Origin: Alphaproteobacteria bacterium
GTDB lineage: Bacteria > Pseudomonadota > Alphaproteobacteria > RF32 > CAG-239
Direction of reading: 5' to 3'
DNA length: 64,000 nt
Assembly: GCA_015062535.1 (NCBI GenBank)
Contig: SUUK01000001.1
Coordinates: 257,917-321,916, forward strand
This document shows positions 36,687-47,771 of this stretch, piece after piece. The translations under genes were made by a program, and so were the position numbers. Position 1 is the stretch's first letter. Every line of letters begins with the position of its first letter. The notes beneath the pieces were generated by a model. It did no database searches and was not told the origin of the DNA. It saw nothing but the letters and a program-made list of their open reading frames with translations.

Positions 36687-38051
36687 ATGCCAGCAACACA
36701 AATGGAACAACTTGTATCGTTATGTAAACGTAGAGGATTTATCTTTCAAAATTCTGACATTTACGGAGGCCTTCAAGGTTTATATGACTATGGTCCATTA
36801 GGTGTTGAATTAAAAAACAATATCAAACAAGCTTGGTGGCGTTCAATGGTATATGAACGTGATGATGTAGAAGGTTTAGATGCAGCCATCTTAACTAACC
36901 GCAAGGTTTTACACTACTCTGGCCACGAAGATACATTTTCAGACCCAATGGTTGACTGTAAAAAATGTAAAGGTCGTTTTAGAGCAGACCACCTAACAGA
37001 TGGCAAATGCCCAAACTGTGGTTCAACAGACTTAACAGAACCTCGTCCATTTAACTTAATGTTCAAAACAACCGTAGGTCCTGTTGTAGATGAAAACAAC
37101 ATTGCTTACTTAAGACCAGAAACCGCACAAGCAATCTTTACTCAATTCAAAAACGTTGTCGATTCTACATCTCGTAAACTTCCATTTGGTATTGCCCAAA
37201 TTGGTAAAAGCTTTAGAAATGAAATTACACCAAAGAACTTCATTTTCAGAGTTCGTGAATTTGAACAAGCAGAACTTGAATTTTTCGTAAAACCTGGTGA
37301 AGACGAAGCTTGGCACGAACATTGGAAACAAGCTCGTATCAACTGGTGGGTAGAACAAGGTTTACCAAGAGACAGATTTAGAGTATATGACCAAAAACCT
37401 GATGAACTTGCTCACTATGCAAAAGCATGTTCAGATATTGAATATTCTTTCCCTCATGGTGTTGAAGAATTAGAGGGAATAGCAAATCGTCGTGACTACG
37501 ATTTAGGAAATCACACCAAATCTCAAGAAGAATTTACACTTGAAGCTCATTGCCATGAAAATCATGAATCAAATACCAAAATGTGCATTCGTGATGATGA
37601 AACAAACTCTTGGATAATTCCTTATGTAATAGAACCATCAATGGGTGTAGATAGAGCAGTTCTTGCCGTATTAACAGAGGGCTACACCGAAGAAAAACTA
37701 GAAAACGGCTCAGAACGTATTGTTATGAAACTAAAAAAACATCTAGCTCCGATTAAAATAGCTATTGTTCCATTAAAGAAAAATAGCGAAGCTATTATGT
37801 CAAAATGCCACGAGTTAAAGAAAAACTTGATGAAACTAGGTATCGGACGTGTAGCATTAGAAAATACCGGTAATATTGGTAAAGCATATCGTCGTCATGA
37901 TGAAATTGGTACACCACTTTGCTTAACTGTAGATTTTGAAACTATTGAACAATCTCCAGAAACAGTAACTCTAAGAGATAGAGATACAATGGAGCAAATT
38001 CGTATAGAAACAAAAGATTTACCTGCATATTTAAGAGAATACTTCGCTTAA
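36687..38051 (+). CDS. glyS: Glycine--tRNA ligase, single-chain homodimeric type
   Basis: The 454 residues are the alpha2-type Gly[22 protein letters not shown] at the N-terminus, a zinc-ribbon-like insert (CKKCKGRF and CPNCGSTD), class II motif 2 [20 protein letters not shown], and [14 protein letters not shown] as motif 3. The C-terminal anticodon domain starts at about IKIAIVPL. It charges tRNA-Gly. Most Alphaproteobacteria carry the unrelated two-gene alpha2beta2 GlyRS, so this form suggests lateral acquisition. AAAGGGGTAAAAAA precedes the ATG. It stands alone between two terminators. Confidence 0.95.
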   Translation: MPATQMEQLVSLCKRRGFIFQNSDIYGGLQGLYDYGPLGVELKNNIKQAWWRSMVYERDDVEGLDAAILTNRKVLHYSGHEDTFSDPMVDCKKCKGRFRADHLTDGKCPNCGSTDLTEPRPFNLMFKTTVGPVVDENNIAYLRPETAQAIFTQFKNVVDSTSRKLPFGIAQIGKSFRNEITPKNFIFRVREFEQAELEFFVKPGEDEAWHEHWKQARINWWVEQGLPRDRFRVYDQKPDELAHYAKACSDIEYSFPHGVEELEGIANRRDYDLGNHTKSQEEFTLEAHCHENHESNTKMCIRDDETNSWIIPYVIEPSMGVDRAVLAVLTEGYTEEKLENGSERIVMKLKKHLAPIKIAIVPLKKNSEAIMSKCHELKKNLMKLGIGRVALENTGNIGKAYRRHDEIGTPLCLTVDFETIEQSPETVTLRDRDTMEQIRIETKDLPAYLREYFA

Positions 38052-38072
38052 AATATCATTTAAATTCAAACA

Positions 38073-38102
38073 AAAAGGCACTTAAATTAAAGTGCCTTTT
38101 TA
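38073..38102. terminator. Bidirectional terminator between glyS and rlmE
   Basis: AAAGGCACTT and AAGTGCCTTT enclose a 6-nt loop, with A and T runs on both sides, between convergent genes. Confidence 0.85.
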
Positions 38103-38119
38103 ATTACCTATTTTTTATA

Positions 38120-38812
38120 TTATCCCTTAAATCCCTGTGCCACAACATAACATTCAGGAGATTTATCACGACTTGCATCTGGTTTATAATGACTAACTTT
38201 CTTAAAGTTTTTCTTCATATCTGCCAAAAGACCACCTTCTGCCCCGCCTTGGAAAACTTTGGCAATAAAAATTCCATCAATGGCTAATACAGTTTTTGCA
38301 AATTCATAAGCAGCCTCAACCAAGCCAATCGTTCTTAAATGGTCTGTCTGCTGATGACCTGTTGTATTAGCAGCCATATCACTCATTACAACATTAGCTC
38401 TTTGCCCATCTAATAACTCTAAAAGTTTTTCAGTTGCCCCCTCTTCAGTAAAATCTTGGCAAACAAAAGTAGCCCCATCCATTGGCTCTGTTGGCAAAAT
38501 ATCAAGTCCCACAAGTTTGCCACTACCTTTAAGCTTAAGACTTGCAACTTGCGACCAACCGCCAGGAGCACATCCTAAATCAACAATAACCTTATTTTTA
38601 CTCAAAAACTTATATTTTTCATCTAACTGAATAAGCTTAAATGCAGCTCTTGAACGATACCCCAATCTTTTTGCTTCTTGAACATATGGATCATTAAGTT
38701 GACGCTCAAGCCATCTATTTGAAGAAGAAGAATGATATCTACCATCTTTAAGCTTAACTGTAAGCATCTTTCTACCACGAACTTCTTTTGCTGATTTTGT
38801 TAGTTTTGCCAT
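38120..38812 (-). CDS. rlmE: 23S rRNA (uridine-2'-O)-methyltransferase RlmE
   Basis: The 230 residues carry the FtsJ/RrmJ fold: VIVDLGCAPGGWSQVA (SAM site) and the K-D-K-E catalytic set, with Lys in RAAFKLIQ, Asp in VMSDMAANTTG, Lys in FIAKVFQGG and Glu in KSPECYVVAQG. It methylates U2552 in the ribosomal A loop late in 50S assembly. AAGGGTCTAAGTAT precedes the ATG. It lies downstream of a Ppx/GppA gene, the common alphaproteobacterial order, and closes the ccrM-ppx-ppx-rlmE cluster. Confidence 0.95.
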   Translation of the reverse strand: MAKLTKSAKEVRGRKMLTVKLKDGRYHSSSSNRWLERQLNDPYVQEAKRLGYRSRAAFKLIQLDEKYKFLSKNKVIVDLGCAPGGWSQVASLKLKGSGKLVGLDILPTEPMDGATFVCQDFTEEGATEKLLELLDGQRANVVMSDMAANTTGHQQTDHLRTIGLVEAAYEFAKTVLAIDGIFIAKVFQGGAEGGLLADMKKNFKKVSHYKPDASRDKSPECYVVAQGFKG

Positions 38813-38829
38813 ATACTTAGACCCTTAAA

Positions 38830-39780
38830 TTAAAGTAATTCATCAACTATTGCTTCTTGTGCAGCTTTCAACGATGCTATCATTTCATTAACTGGCAATT
38901 TCTTATATATTGCTCTAAATATCACTAACGCCGCCACAAATATAGGCGCCCTATTTGGACCAATATATGGAGAATTAACTCTTTGCTTATACCCCATCTT
39001 AATCATAGATGAAATTATTTTATCCAATTCTTTAATTGGAACACTAACTCCATCAGATAAAAACTTATCATATTTAGCCAAATTTTTATATGCCGCCGCA
39101 AGTCTAAGCGGAGTTGATGAGGTTGCAATCAACGCAACATCTTCTTTATAATCAATATCTTTAACTTTTCCTAATAACTCATCAACATATTTTTCTACAT
39201 CAGCTCTAAGTTTTAATGCTCCATTTCTATTATAATTTCTAAGATCATACATCTCAGTTGCATTACGAGCGCCAAGAGGAATAGAAATCGTTGCTAAAAT
39301 ATTTGGTTTTTCTTCATTTGTTGCAAGAGTAATTTCTGTAGAACCTCCACCTAAGTCATAAACAAAAATATATTTCTTATCTTTTGGAGCATTAAGCATA
39401 GCTCCTTTAAGAGTAAGGCGAGCTTCCTCATATTCACTAATCACCTCAACATCTATATTTGAGGCTTCTTTAACACTCCCTAAAAATGATGCCGTATTTG
39501 TGCTCATTCTACAAGCAGCTGTTGCAATAGCTCTATATTTTTCTATACCATACATTTTCATCATTTCCGAAAAATCCATATAAGAGCATATAGCTCGCTC
39601 CATTGCTTTTTTGCAAAAACATTTATTTTCAGCTAATCCTTCACCTAAAGCTACATGCCTAACATCTCTAAATATAGGAGTTCCATTTTTATCTACAATA
39701 AGTAACCTATTAGAGTTTGTTCCCAAATCAAGAGCCGCAACACATCCTTTATTGTTTACATTTTTTATTAAATCTTCCAT
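38830..39780 (-). CDS. Ppx/GppA family phosphatase (second paralogue)
   Basis: The 316 residues form an actin-like ASKHA fold: AALDLGTNSNRLLIV (phosphate 1), ATAACRMSTNTASFL, VYDLGGGSTEITLA (phosphate 2) and a later IGPNRAPIFVAALVIF. The family hydrolyses polyphosphate or pppGpp; which one cannot be decided by eye. The frame is open to 39798, but AGGAGGAGATA directly before the ATG at 39780 fixes the start. It overlaps the 3' end of the other Ppx gene by 32 bp, and the strong ribosome site lies inside that gene. RlmE follows on the same strand. Confidence 0.85.
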   Translation of the reverse strand: MEDLIKNVNNKGCVAALDLGTNSNRLLIVDKNGTPIFRDVRHVALGEGLAENKCFCKKAMERAICSYMDFSEMMKMYGIEKYRAIATAACRMSTNTASFLGSVKEASNIDVEVISEYEEARLTLKGAMLNAPKDKKYIFVYDLGGGSTEITLATNEEKPNILATISIPLGARNATEMYDLRNYNRNGALKLRADVEKYVDELLGKVKDIDYKEDVALIATSSTPLRLAAAYKNLAKYDKFLSDGVSVPIKELDKIISSMIKMGYKQRVNSPYIGPNRAPIFVAALVIFRAIYKKLPVNEMIASLKAAQEAIVDELL

Positions 39781-40894
39781 TATCTCCTCCTCTTGCAAAT
39801 GGAAAGCGATTTCGTTTCTTTTTATGATGGTTATGTTGTATCCTCTTTGAATGCATTAAGTCAAGTAAAATTCCTTCACGAATTCCTCTATCTGCAACAG
39901 TAATCTCAGAAATAGGCCAAAATGTAGTCAATGCTTCAATAATAGCACATCCTGCAATCGTCAAATCAGATTTACTTTGACCAATACATGGATGCTTACA
40001 TCTTCCTTCAGCCCCCATATTTTTAATTTTATTTATTGTAAAGCTGATATCTGGCTGCGAAATAGCAATTCCATCAACCGCAGACCTATTATATCTTGGA
40101 AGTTTTAAGTGAACTGCACCAATAACCGTAACCGTACCTGAAGTACCAATTACTTGAATCTCTTGATTAAGAATAGCATCACTAATATTATGTTTATCTT
40201 CAAATTCTTGTAAAATACTTTGAGTTCTTTCTAAAACTGTATTGTACTCAAGTTTACTCATTTCATGACCAGCAAAAGCCTCAGAAATAGTCACAACACC
40301 ATAAGGAAGTGAAACAAATCCTTCAATAAAAGTTTTACCAAAATCTGTAACTCTAGCCAAAGATATTTGTGTAGAACCACCACCAATATCAAAAACAAGC
40401 ACACGCTTAATATTTCTGTTTAATAAAGGCAAACACCCAACAACCGACAACCTAGCTTCTTCTTTAGAAGATATGACTTCAAGTTCGATTCCTGCTTCCT
40501 TTTTCACCATATCAACAAATGCAGAAACATTTTTTGCTCTTCTACAAGCAGCAGTTGCAACAAATCGAGAACCAGCAATTGGCATATATTCGTCAATTAC
40601 CCCACGACAAACTTTCAAAGCTTGCAAAGTTCTTCTCATAGCTCTCATGGAAAGTTCATTATCTTGAATAATCCCCTCACCTAAACGTACAACCTTAGAA
40701 TAAGTTTCAACCACTCTAAAAGATGTAGTTGTAGGGCTAGCAACCACCAACCTACAAGAATTTGTGCCTAAATCAATTGCAGCATAATTACTTTGAGCAA
40801 CATTTGAAGTTACTGCAGAAACATCTACTTTATTAGGCTTTCTATTTGCCTTTCTATTTTTTTTAGCACTAGTCCTAGCATTTATTTTTATCAT
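39749..40894 (-). CDS. Ppx/GppA family phosphatase (first paralogue)
   Basis: The 381 residues have the same fold as the next gene: AAIDLGTNSCRLVVA, ATAACRRAKNVSAFV, VFDIGGGSTQISLA and IGTSGTVTVIGAV. There is a basic, probably disordered N-terminal tail of about 35 residues (KKNRKANRKPNK) and a basic His/Lys/Arg tail at the C-terminus, absent from the neighbour. The family acts on polyphosphate or pppGpp, linking it to the stringent response. The ATG follows the ccrM TAA with no gap (GGAGAATAAATG), so translation is coupled to ccrM. Confidence 0.88.
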   Translation of the reverse strand: MIKINARTSAKKNRKANRKPNKVDVSAVTSNVAQSNYAAIDLGTNSCRLVVASPTTTSFRVVETYSKVVRLGEGIIQDNELSMRAMRRTLQALKVCRGVIDEYMPIAGSRFVATAACRRAKNVSAFVDMVKKEAGIELEVISSKEEARLSVVGCLPLLNRNIKRVLVFDIGGGSTQISLARVTDFGKTFIEGFVSLPYGVVTISEAFAGHEMSKLEYNTVLERTQSILQEFEDKHNISDAILNQEIQVIGTSGTVTVIGAVHLKLPRYNRSAVDGIAISQPDISFTINKIKNMGAEGRCKHPCIGQSKSDLTIAGCAIIEALTTFWPISEITVADRGIREGILLDLMHSKRIQHNHHKKKRNRFPFARGGDNGRFNKKCKQ

Positions 40895-42052
<1,158 letters not shown>

Positions 42053-42113
42053 TTAGCATAATCTTAACAAGAATTTTTTTTTATCTTTTTTTTCTTATTT
42101 CATTGAATATGAA

Positions 42114-44093
42114 TCATTTTATATTTAATTGTCTTTGTTGGTTCATTCTAATCAAAGCCTCTAAGCTAATACGTCTTTGAGGCGTTTGTTGAGGTTTTTC
42201 AGATGTTTCCTCTTTTCTTTTAGATGCTTCATCAAATCTAAGACTATGACCATATGTCCCAGCATTAAGAGCTCTTTTATTTGATTCTAAATTACGTTCT
42301 GCCTCAGTTCTTTGATTATCCATTTCTTCTTTTATTTCGCTTCTATCAAGACTAAACGATAAAACTTGAGGCAATCCTTCTTTTGTTTCAACTTGCATAG
42401 TAGGAGCTTCATTTATTTCTCCAGTATTTATACTAGCTTGAGCTACATCAACATTATAATTTTGCTTAACAACACCAACATCTTTCATTGCAACTTCGCT
42501 ATTTTGTGGAGCATCAACCTGAGCTTTAACTTCTGTATTTTGCCCAACTCCCTCTATCACATCTTCAGCACTTTGAGTTGCTTCATTTATAACAGTTTCA
42601 GCACGTTGTGTTGCTCTATTTATTACTTCTTCTGCCCTTTGCATTGTTTCGTTTGTTGTAGTTTCAATACGTTGAGACATATTTTCAGCAACACTACCAT
42701 CAACAGCTTTTACAATTTCTTCACTCTTAGCTTCTTTAGTACTATTTTCATTACTATTTATACCTAACATATTAGGCATAATTTTTCCTAATTCTATTAC
42801 TCTTTCACCAACAATCTTGGTTTTCATTTTCTTGCCTTTACCTTCAAATTCAATTTCAGGCACAACCATTGTAATATTCATCTCCGGTACAGCCAAATCA
42901 ATTTTTGCCATATTTTCAAGTCCTTTCTTGAAAATAATTTCTTGATCAGCATCCGCTACAATCCCTTTTTCATAAAAATCTATCATTTTACCTTGTTCGC
43001 GAGATAAACCATTTGCCCTATTAATCCCCCCGCATTTAGATTTATAACTTTCATCACACAAAAGTGTATTCTCTGTCATTGCCAAATATTCAGTAATATC
43101 TTTTGCTCTTTCTTTTTCTTTTGCAATCATTGCTTCCAGTTCTTCAATGCTTTTGCCTTTTGTTTCTTCGCTAAACTGATTATTAGCCCAACTATTAATA
43201 GATGTGTATGTAACAATCTTTTTATTACATCCTATAGATATAGGATCTGTTCCACCAACAGTGCATTGTCTTATTCTTGTGCGCCAATCTCCTCCATTAT
43301 TATCCATAACTGTATAAGAAATAGTTCCTTGCTCATTTTTTTGCACATCAATAACACTTAAAGTATGCATCTTAGACCCAGTATTACCTGAATATTCAGA
43401 TATAATCGTCCCCGCTTTAATATCGCCACTTGCAACCATCTCCCCCAAAGTTTTTCTTTGATTATAACAATCAATATTTGAATATAAACCTCCTTGAATT
43501 CCACCTTTAACTTTGCTTACATAACGCTCATTATGACATTTTCCACCATTAATACCTGCAGCAAGACATACTTCAGCACCATCTGTAACATCAGGTAAAT
43601 CCATTGTTTTGCAAACTGCAGTTGCTATACAAGCAGCTGTTTGTGCACAATGCGCATATGTCTCTTTAGAATTAGTTTCAATACCTAATTCTCTTAAACT
43701 TCCTTTTACAACAACAGGAGCACTATATACAACAGAGTCTCTATGTGCTCTCCATGTACTATCACTTTTTACAGAAAAATCTTCTCCTCTAACTTCTATT
43801 TCTTTATCCAAACGGTCTGCTTTTATTCTATCATTTTGAAACAACATTTGTTTACATTCAGCAATAGTACAACTTCTAGAGTAATTGTACATATCATAGC
43901 CTTGAGCTCTATATGCATCTTCGAATTCTTTTTGTCGTAAAGATATATATTGCGTTTGAAGAGCCTTTTGATATTCCTCATCACTCATACCCTCACGATC
44001 AATTGGCTTAAATTCTTGTTCCAATTGATTAATTCTATAATCATATACTAATTCAACTTTTTTTCCTAAATTCTCTTTATCTGACATATCCAT
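42114..44093 (-). CDS. Uncharacterised protein with Cys/His hydrolase-like region and 11-residue repeats
   Basis: The 659 residues match no family I recognise. Residues ~146-270 have a papain/NlpC-like arrangement: Cys149 at the start of a helix (HCAQTAACIATAVC), His243 in SKMHTLSVIDVQ, and an Asn pair in VMDNNGGDW. Many other cysteines lie nearby. Residues ~490-530 carry tandem 11-residue units (ATQRAETVINE, ATQSAEDVIEG), an amphipathic helical repeat. The tail is charged and low in complexity. No signal peptide is seen. The longest frame opens at 44138, but GGGAGGGG upstream favours the ATG at 44093. An exported effector is possible; this is inference. Confidence 0.55.
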   Translation of the reverse strand: MDMSDKENLGKKVELVYDYRINQLEQEFKPIDREGMSDEEYQKALQTQYISLRQKEFEDAYRAQGYDMYNYSRSCTIAECKQMLFQNDRIKADRLDKEIEVRGEDFSVKSDSTWRAHRDSVVYSAPVVVKGSLRELGIETNSKETYAHCAQTAACIATAVCKTMDLPDVTDGAEVCLAAGINGGKCHNERYVSKVKGGIQGGLYSNIDCYNQRKTLGEMVASGDIKAGTIISEYSGNTGSKMHTLSVIDVQKNEQGTISYTVMDNNGGDWRTRIRQCTVGGTDPISIGCNKKIVTYTSINSWANNQFSEETKGKSIEELEAMIAKEKERAKDITEYLAMTENTLLCDESYKSKCGGINRANGLSREQGKMIDFYEKGIVADADQEIIFKKGLENMAKIDLAVPEMNITMVVPEIEFEGKGKKMKTKIVGERVIELGKIMPNMLGINSNENSTKEAKSEEIVKAVDGSVAENMSQRIETTTNETMQRAEEVINRATQRAETVINEATQSAEDVIEGVGQNTEVKAQVDAPQNSEVAMKDVGVVKQNYNVDVAQASINTGEINEAPTMQVETKEGLPQVLSFSLDRSEIKEEMDNQRTEAERNLESNKRALNAGTYGHSLRFDEASKRKEETSEKPQQTPQRRISLEALIRMNQQRQLNIK

Positions 44094-44190
44094 AAAAGCA
44101 CAAGGCCCCTCCCTACAAATATAGTGCCATAATATCATAAAAAAACGAATCTTTCAACTTTTTTTTCGACAAAAATAAGTTAATTTTTTG

Positions 44191-45465
44191 TTACAAATAC
44201 ACTTTTTCAAATTTAGATAACTTAGGAGCAATATTTCCCCAATATTTTCCTGGACAATAATATATTAGAGGCCTATTTTCTAAATTATAATACCTCATAA
44301 TACAATTTTTACTAATCTCATTTGCCTTATATGTTACTAAAATTCTATTTCCCCAAAAATTATATCCCATACAAAGTAACATAATTATTGCCAAAACATT
44401 CCCTATACACCTAACCTGTTTTTTATCATCTTGAGCACATAGAACATAAATTATCAAACTAAGACAAGATCCATACATAATATACCTTGAAGCAAATGTA
44501 TTTAACTCTAAAACATGCGCCCCTCTAAATAAAACAATAGCTGACATTCCCCCACATATAACCAAAAACAAAGCCCAAACATTTTGTTTATTTTCATCTT
44601 TTATTTGCCTAAAAAATAGATACCCGATAAAGAAAAATAAAACACAACCAACAACAAGCACCAACATCACATTATCTTTAGGCAAAAGCATTCCAAAACA
44701 AGGAGCAAACAATGCATAAAACAACCAATAAAAAAATTCTACACTAAATAGTTTATGCCAATATATAATTGTTTCATCACCTTTTCGCATATTAACCCAA
44801 AACAAAATCATAAAAACAAGCATAGCCTCTATAAAAATCATGCTATTCAAAAAGACTTTCTTTTTTTCACCATTATCTTTCATATTTAAAATGTTTTTTA
44901 AAATATACACAATGCTAAAGCATATACCAAAAGCAATATTCATAGCCAAAATAGAACAAAGCACCCAAAAAATAGTAATCCACATATTTTGATAAGCACT
45001 TTTTTCATTAAATCCATACTTTACAGCTAAAAACATAAAAATAAAATAAAACCACGTTTGAGACAAAATAACCCAAAGCGAAATTTCTATACTATAATGA
45101 GTAAAAAACAAAAGCAACAACATACAAAGAATACTTTTCTTATATCCATCTACGTGTCTTTTTAATAAATTAAACAAAATAAAGACCATTAAAAGGTATA
45201 TAAAATATGATATATATTTAACACACCCCCAAGAAATCCCTAAATATTCAACTAAAAAAAACTTAAAATTAGTAAAAACCTGTAAATTCTCATTATTATA
45301 ACTAAATATATACTTAAAAAAATTATCATTAACAGGCACAAAATTCCATTCATCAAGATGAGGAAAATTATCGCCATATTGATAAAGCCAATAAAAACCA
45401 TTCATTACAGCTAAAAAAACTATAATTCCTACAAAAAAGACACCAAAATCTATTTTTTTTATCAT
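44191..45465 (-). CDS. Polytopic membrane protein, possible GT-C type
   Basis: The 424 residues form about ten to eleven hydrophobic helices. After the first helix the loop reads YGDNFPHLDEWNFVPV. An acidic pair in this position is typical of GT-C lipid-sugar-dependent glycosyltransferases, but the rest is too diverged for certainty. The C-terminal loop (NLENRPLIYYCPGKYWG) is probably periplasmic. AAGGTAGGAATAT precedes the ATG. It resembles the other large membrane protein at 8959-10617 in build, not in sequence. Confidence 0.5.
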   Translation of the reverse strand: MIKKIDFGVFFVGIIVFLAVMNGFYWLYQYGDNFPHLDEWNFVPVNDNFFKYIFSYNNENLQVFTNFKFFLVEYLGISWGCVKYISYFIYLLMVFILFNLLKRHVDGYKKSILCMLLLLFFTHYSIEISLWVILSQTWFYFIFMFLAVKYGFNEKSAYQNMWITIFWVLCSILAMNIAFGICFSIVYILKNILNMKDNGEKKKVFLNSMIFIEAMLVFMILFWVNMRKGDETIIYWHKLFSVEFFYWLFYALFAPCFGMLLPKDNVMLVLVVGCVLFFFIGYLFFRQIKDENKQNVWALFLVICGGMSAIVLFRGAHVLELNTFASRYIMYGSCLSLIIYVLCAQDDKKQVRCIGNVLAIIMLLCMGYNFWGNRILVTYKANEISKNCIMRYYNLENRPLIYYCPGKYWGNIAPKLSKFEKVYL

Positions 45466-45634
45466 ATATTCCTACCTTTACAAAAAGGTTATATAAATTA
45501 TATTTTATTCCAAGTTCAAATATTATTCATCCACAATAAAGTGGAAAAACAAACACTCTAACTTGCCATAATAAACTATTTGTTTTACTATATAACAAAA
45601 GGCTAAATACTTAAAACTTTTAGGAGAGCCATAT

Positions 45635-46030
45635 ATGAAAAGATTTATAATTGTTATAGCATTGTTTTTACTAAGCTTTTCAAATTCTTATGCTCAATCA
45701 GACCCTAATAAAATTCAAATAATTGCAAGCAATTCTGAACAAACTCTCATCCATGACAAAATATATTTCTTTGCTCATTCAATGTGTTCCTCCTGTAAAG
45801 ATGCATATGTATACCTCCATACTCACCATAAAGATTTAAACATTCCAATAACGAATATGTCTGAAAAGCACAGCTTAGACCTATACAAACAATGTGTTAA
45901 AAAATTTAATATCCCAAATTATGAATTACGCTTACCTCTTATTTGCATGAAAGACGACTATATTATGGGATGGAATGAAAATTCAGAAGAATTATTTCAA
46001 AAAGCTCTAGAAAATTACTTAAAAAATTAA
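45635..46030 (+). CDS. Exported thioredoxin/glutaredoxin-like protein with CSSC motif
   Basis: The 131 residues begin with a signal peptide (MKRFIIVIALFLLSFSNSYA, cleavage after Ala20). The mature part has FFAHSMCSSCKDAYVYL with Cys51 and Cys54, the position expected in a thioredoxin fold, and a cis-Pro candidate in LRLPLICM. It is probably a periplasmic disulfide or copper-handling protein. AGGAGAGCCATAT precedes the ATG. It ends 12 bp before fhs and may share its transcript. Confidence 0.7.
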   Translation: MKRFIIVIALFLLSFSNSYAQSDPNKIQIIASNSEQTLIHDKIYFFAHSMCSSCKDAYVYLHTHHKDLNIPITNMSEKHSLDLYKQCVKKFNIPNYELRLPLICMKDDYIMGWNENSEELFQKALENYLKN

Positions 46031-46042
46031 AAAGGACCCAAT

Positions 46043-47719
46043 ATGCTAACAGATATCGAAATATCAAACAATGCAACTATGTTTAAAATCAATAAAATAG
46101 CAAAGAAACTTCAACTAACACCTGAAGACATAGAACCATACGGACATTATAAAGCAAAAATTTCAAGAAAAACCTTATCATCATTAGAAGATAAACCTCT
46201 ACAAGGAAAATTAATCCTAGTTACTGCCCTAACACCAACCCCAGCAGGAGAAGGAAAGTCAACTGTATCAATTGGCTTGGCAGATGCTTTTAGCAAATTA
46301 AAGAAAAAAGCTTGTTTATCATTGAGAGAACCATCATTAGGACCTTGTTTTGGAATAAAAGGCGGAGCAACCGGCGGTGGGTATTCTCAAGTAATACCAA
46401 TGGATGATATAAATCTAAACTTCACCGGAGACATTCATGCTATAACTTCTGCAAATAACTTACTTTGCGCTCTTATAGACAACCACATAAAACACGGAAA
46501 CTCTTTAGATTTTCAAAAAGTTTTATTTAAACGTTGTATAGATTTAAATGATAGAGCATTACGTGAAATAAAAATCGCCTTAGGCGGACCACTTAATGGC
46601 ACTCCACGAGATGATGGTTTTAATATAACCGTTGCTTCAGAAATAATGGCAATCTTATGCTTAAGCAAAGATTTAAAAGACTTAAAAAACAGATTAAATC
46701 AAATTGTCATTGGCCAAAATTCACAAAATAAGCCAATTTACGCTAAAGACCTAAATGCCTCTGGTGCAATGACTGCTATCCTAAAAGATGCTATGCTACC
46801 CAATCTTGTTCAAACACTAGAGCACACACCTGCCCTAATCCATGGTGGACCATTTGCAAACATAGCTCACGGAACAAGTTCTGTAATAGCAGCTCAAACT
46901 GCCTTAAAATTAGCTGACTATGTTGTTACAGAAGCAGGCTTTGGCGCAGACCTTGGCGCTGAAAAGTTCTTTAATATATTTGGTCGCTCTAGCAATATTT
47001 TTCCTAATGCAGTTGTACTTGTTGCAACCATTCGTGCCTTAAAAATGCATGGAGGAGTATTGAAAAATGAATTAAATAAAGAAAACACTATTGCCTTAGA
47101 AAAAGGCTTTGAAAATTTAAAAACCCATATCGAAAACATCAAAAAATTCGGCTACTCACCAATTGTTGCCATAAATAAATTTTCAAAAGACACGAAAAAA
47201 GAAATAAATTTACTAAAAAAACTATGTAAACAAGAAAATGTTGAAGCAATTGTTTCAAATGGTTGGGAACAAGGAGGACGAGGTTGCATAAATCTAGCCA
47301 AAGCTATTATAACACAAATAGAAGATTCTTCAAATATTACCTCCAACCTTCATATGCTATACCCTAAAGTAGCCAGCTTAAAAGAAAAGATTAAGATTAT
47401 TGCAAAAGAAATTTATCGCGCAAACGATGTAAGCTTTACTGAAAATGCATTGCAAGATTTAGAAAAATATTCTTCATGGGGTTATTCAAAACTACCTGTT
47501 TGCATAGCCAAAACCCAAAACTCTATATCACACGATAAAACATTACTAGGTTCCCCAAAAGACTATACATTTCCTATTACATCTGTAAGATTATCTGCTG
47601 GAGCTGGTTTTATTGTTGCATTATCAGGCTCAATCAATACTATGCCAGGGCTTCCTAAAATTCCCGCAGCAGAAAATATAGATGTTGATGACAATGGTAT
47701 TATCATAGGATTATTCTAA
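46043..47719 (+). CDS. fhs: Formate--tetrahydrofolate ligase
   Basis: At 558 residues it is the expected length of FTHFS. The nucleotide site is TPTPAGEGKSTVSIGLADA. Other family words are REPSLGPCFGIKGGATGGG, MDDINLNFTGDIHAI, HGGPFANIAHGTSSV and EAGFGADLGAEKFF. It makes 10-formyl-THF from formate, ATP and THF, feeding purine and methionyl-tRNA formylation, and is most common in anaerobes and formate producers. AAAGGACCCAAT precedes the ATG. A strong terminator follows. Confidence 0.97.
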   Translation: MLTDIEISNNATMFKINKIAKKLQLTPEDIEPYGHYKAKISRKTLSSLEDKPLQGKLILVTALTPTPAGEGKSTVSIGLADAFSKLKKKACLSLREPSLGPCFGIKGGATGGGYSQVIPMDDINLNFTGDIHAITSANNLLCALIDNHIKHGNSLDFQKVLFKRCIDLNDRALREIKIALGGPLNGTPRDDGFNITVASEIMAILCLSKDLKDLKNRLNQIVIGQNSQNKPIYAKDLNASGAMTAILKDAMLPNLVQTLEHTPALIHGGPFANIAHGTSSVIAAQTALKLADYVVTEAGFGADLGAEKFFNIFGRSSNIFPNAVVLVATIRALKMHGGVLKNELNKENTIALEKGFENLKTHIENIKKFGYSPIVAINKFSKDTKKEINLLKKLCKQENVEAIVSNGWEQGGRGCINLAKAIITQIEDSSNITSNLHMLYPKVASLKEKIKIIAKEIYRANDVSFTENALQDLEKYSSWGYSKLPVCIAKTQNSISHDKTLLGSPKDYTFPITSVRLSAGAGFIVALSGSINTMPGLPKIPAAENIDVDDNGIIIGLF

Positions 47720-47740
47720 ATAACATATTTTTTAACTAAA

Positions 47741-47764
47741 AAAAGCCCCGTTAATGGGGCTTTT
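47741..47764. terminator. Bidirectional terminator after fhs
   Basis: AAAAGCCCC-GTTAAT-GGGGCTTTT lies between the convergent fhs and ankyrin genes. Confidence 0.88.
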
Positions 47765-47771
47765 CCTAATT

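Noticed and set aside
42111..42115. GANTC site upstream of ccrM as a self-regulatory mark
   Set aside because: A single GANTC is expected by chance every few hundred bases, and it lies over 100 bp upstream at the end of another gene's region.
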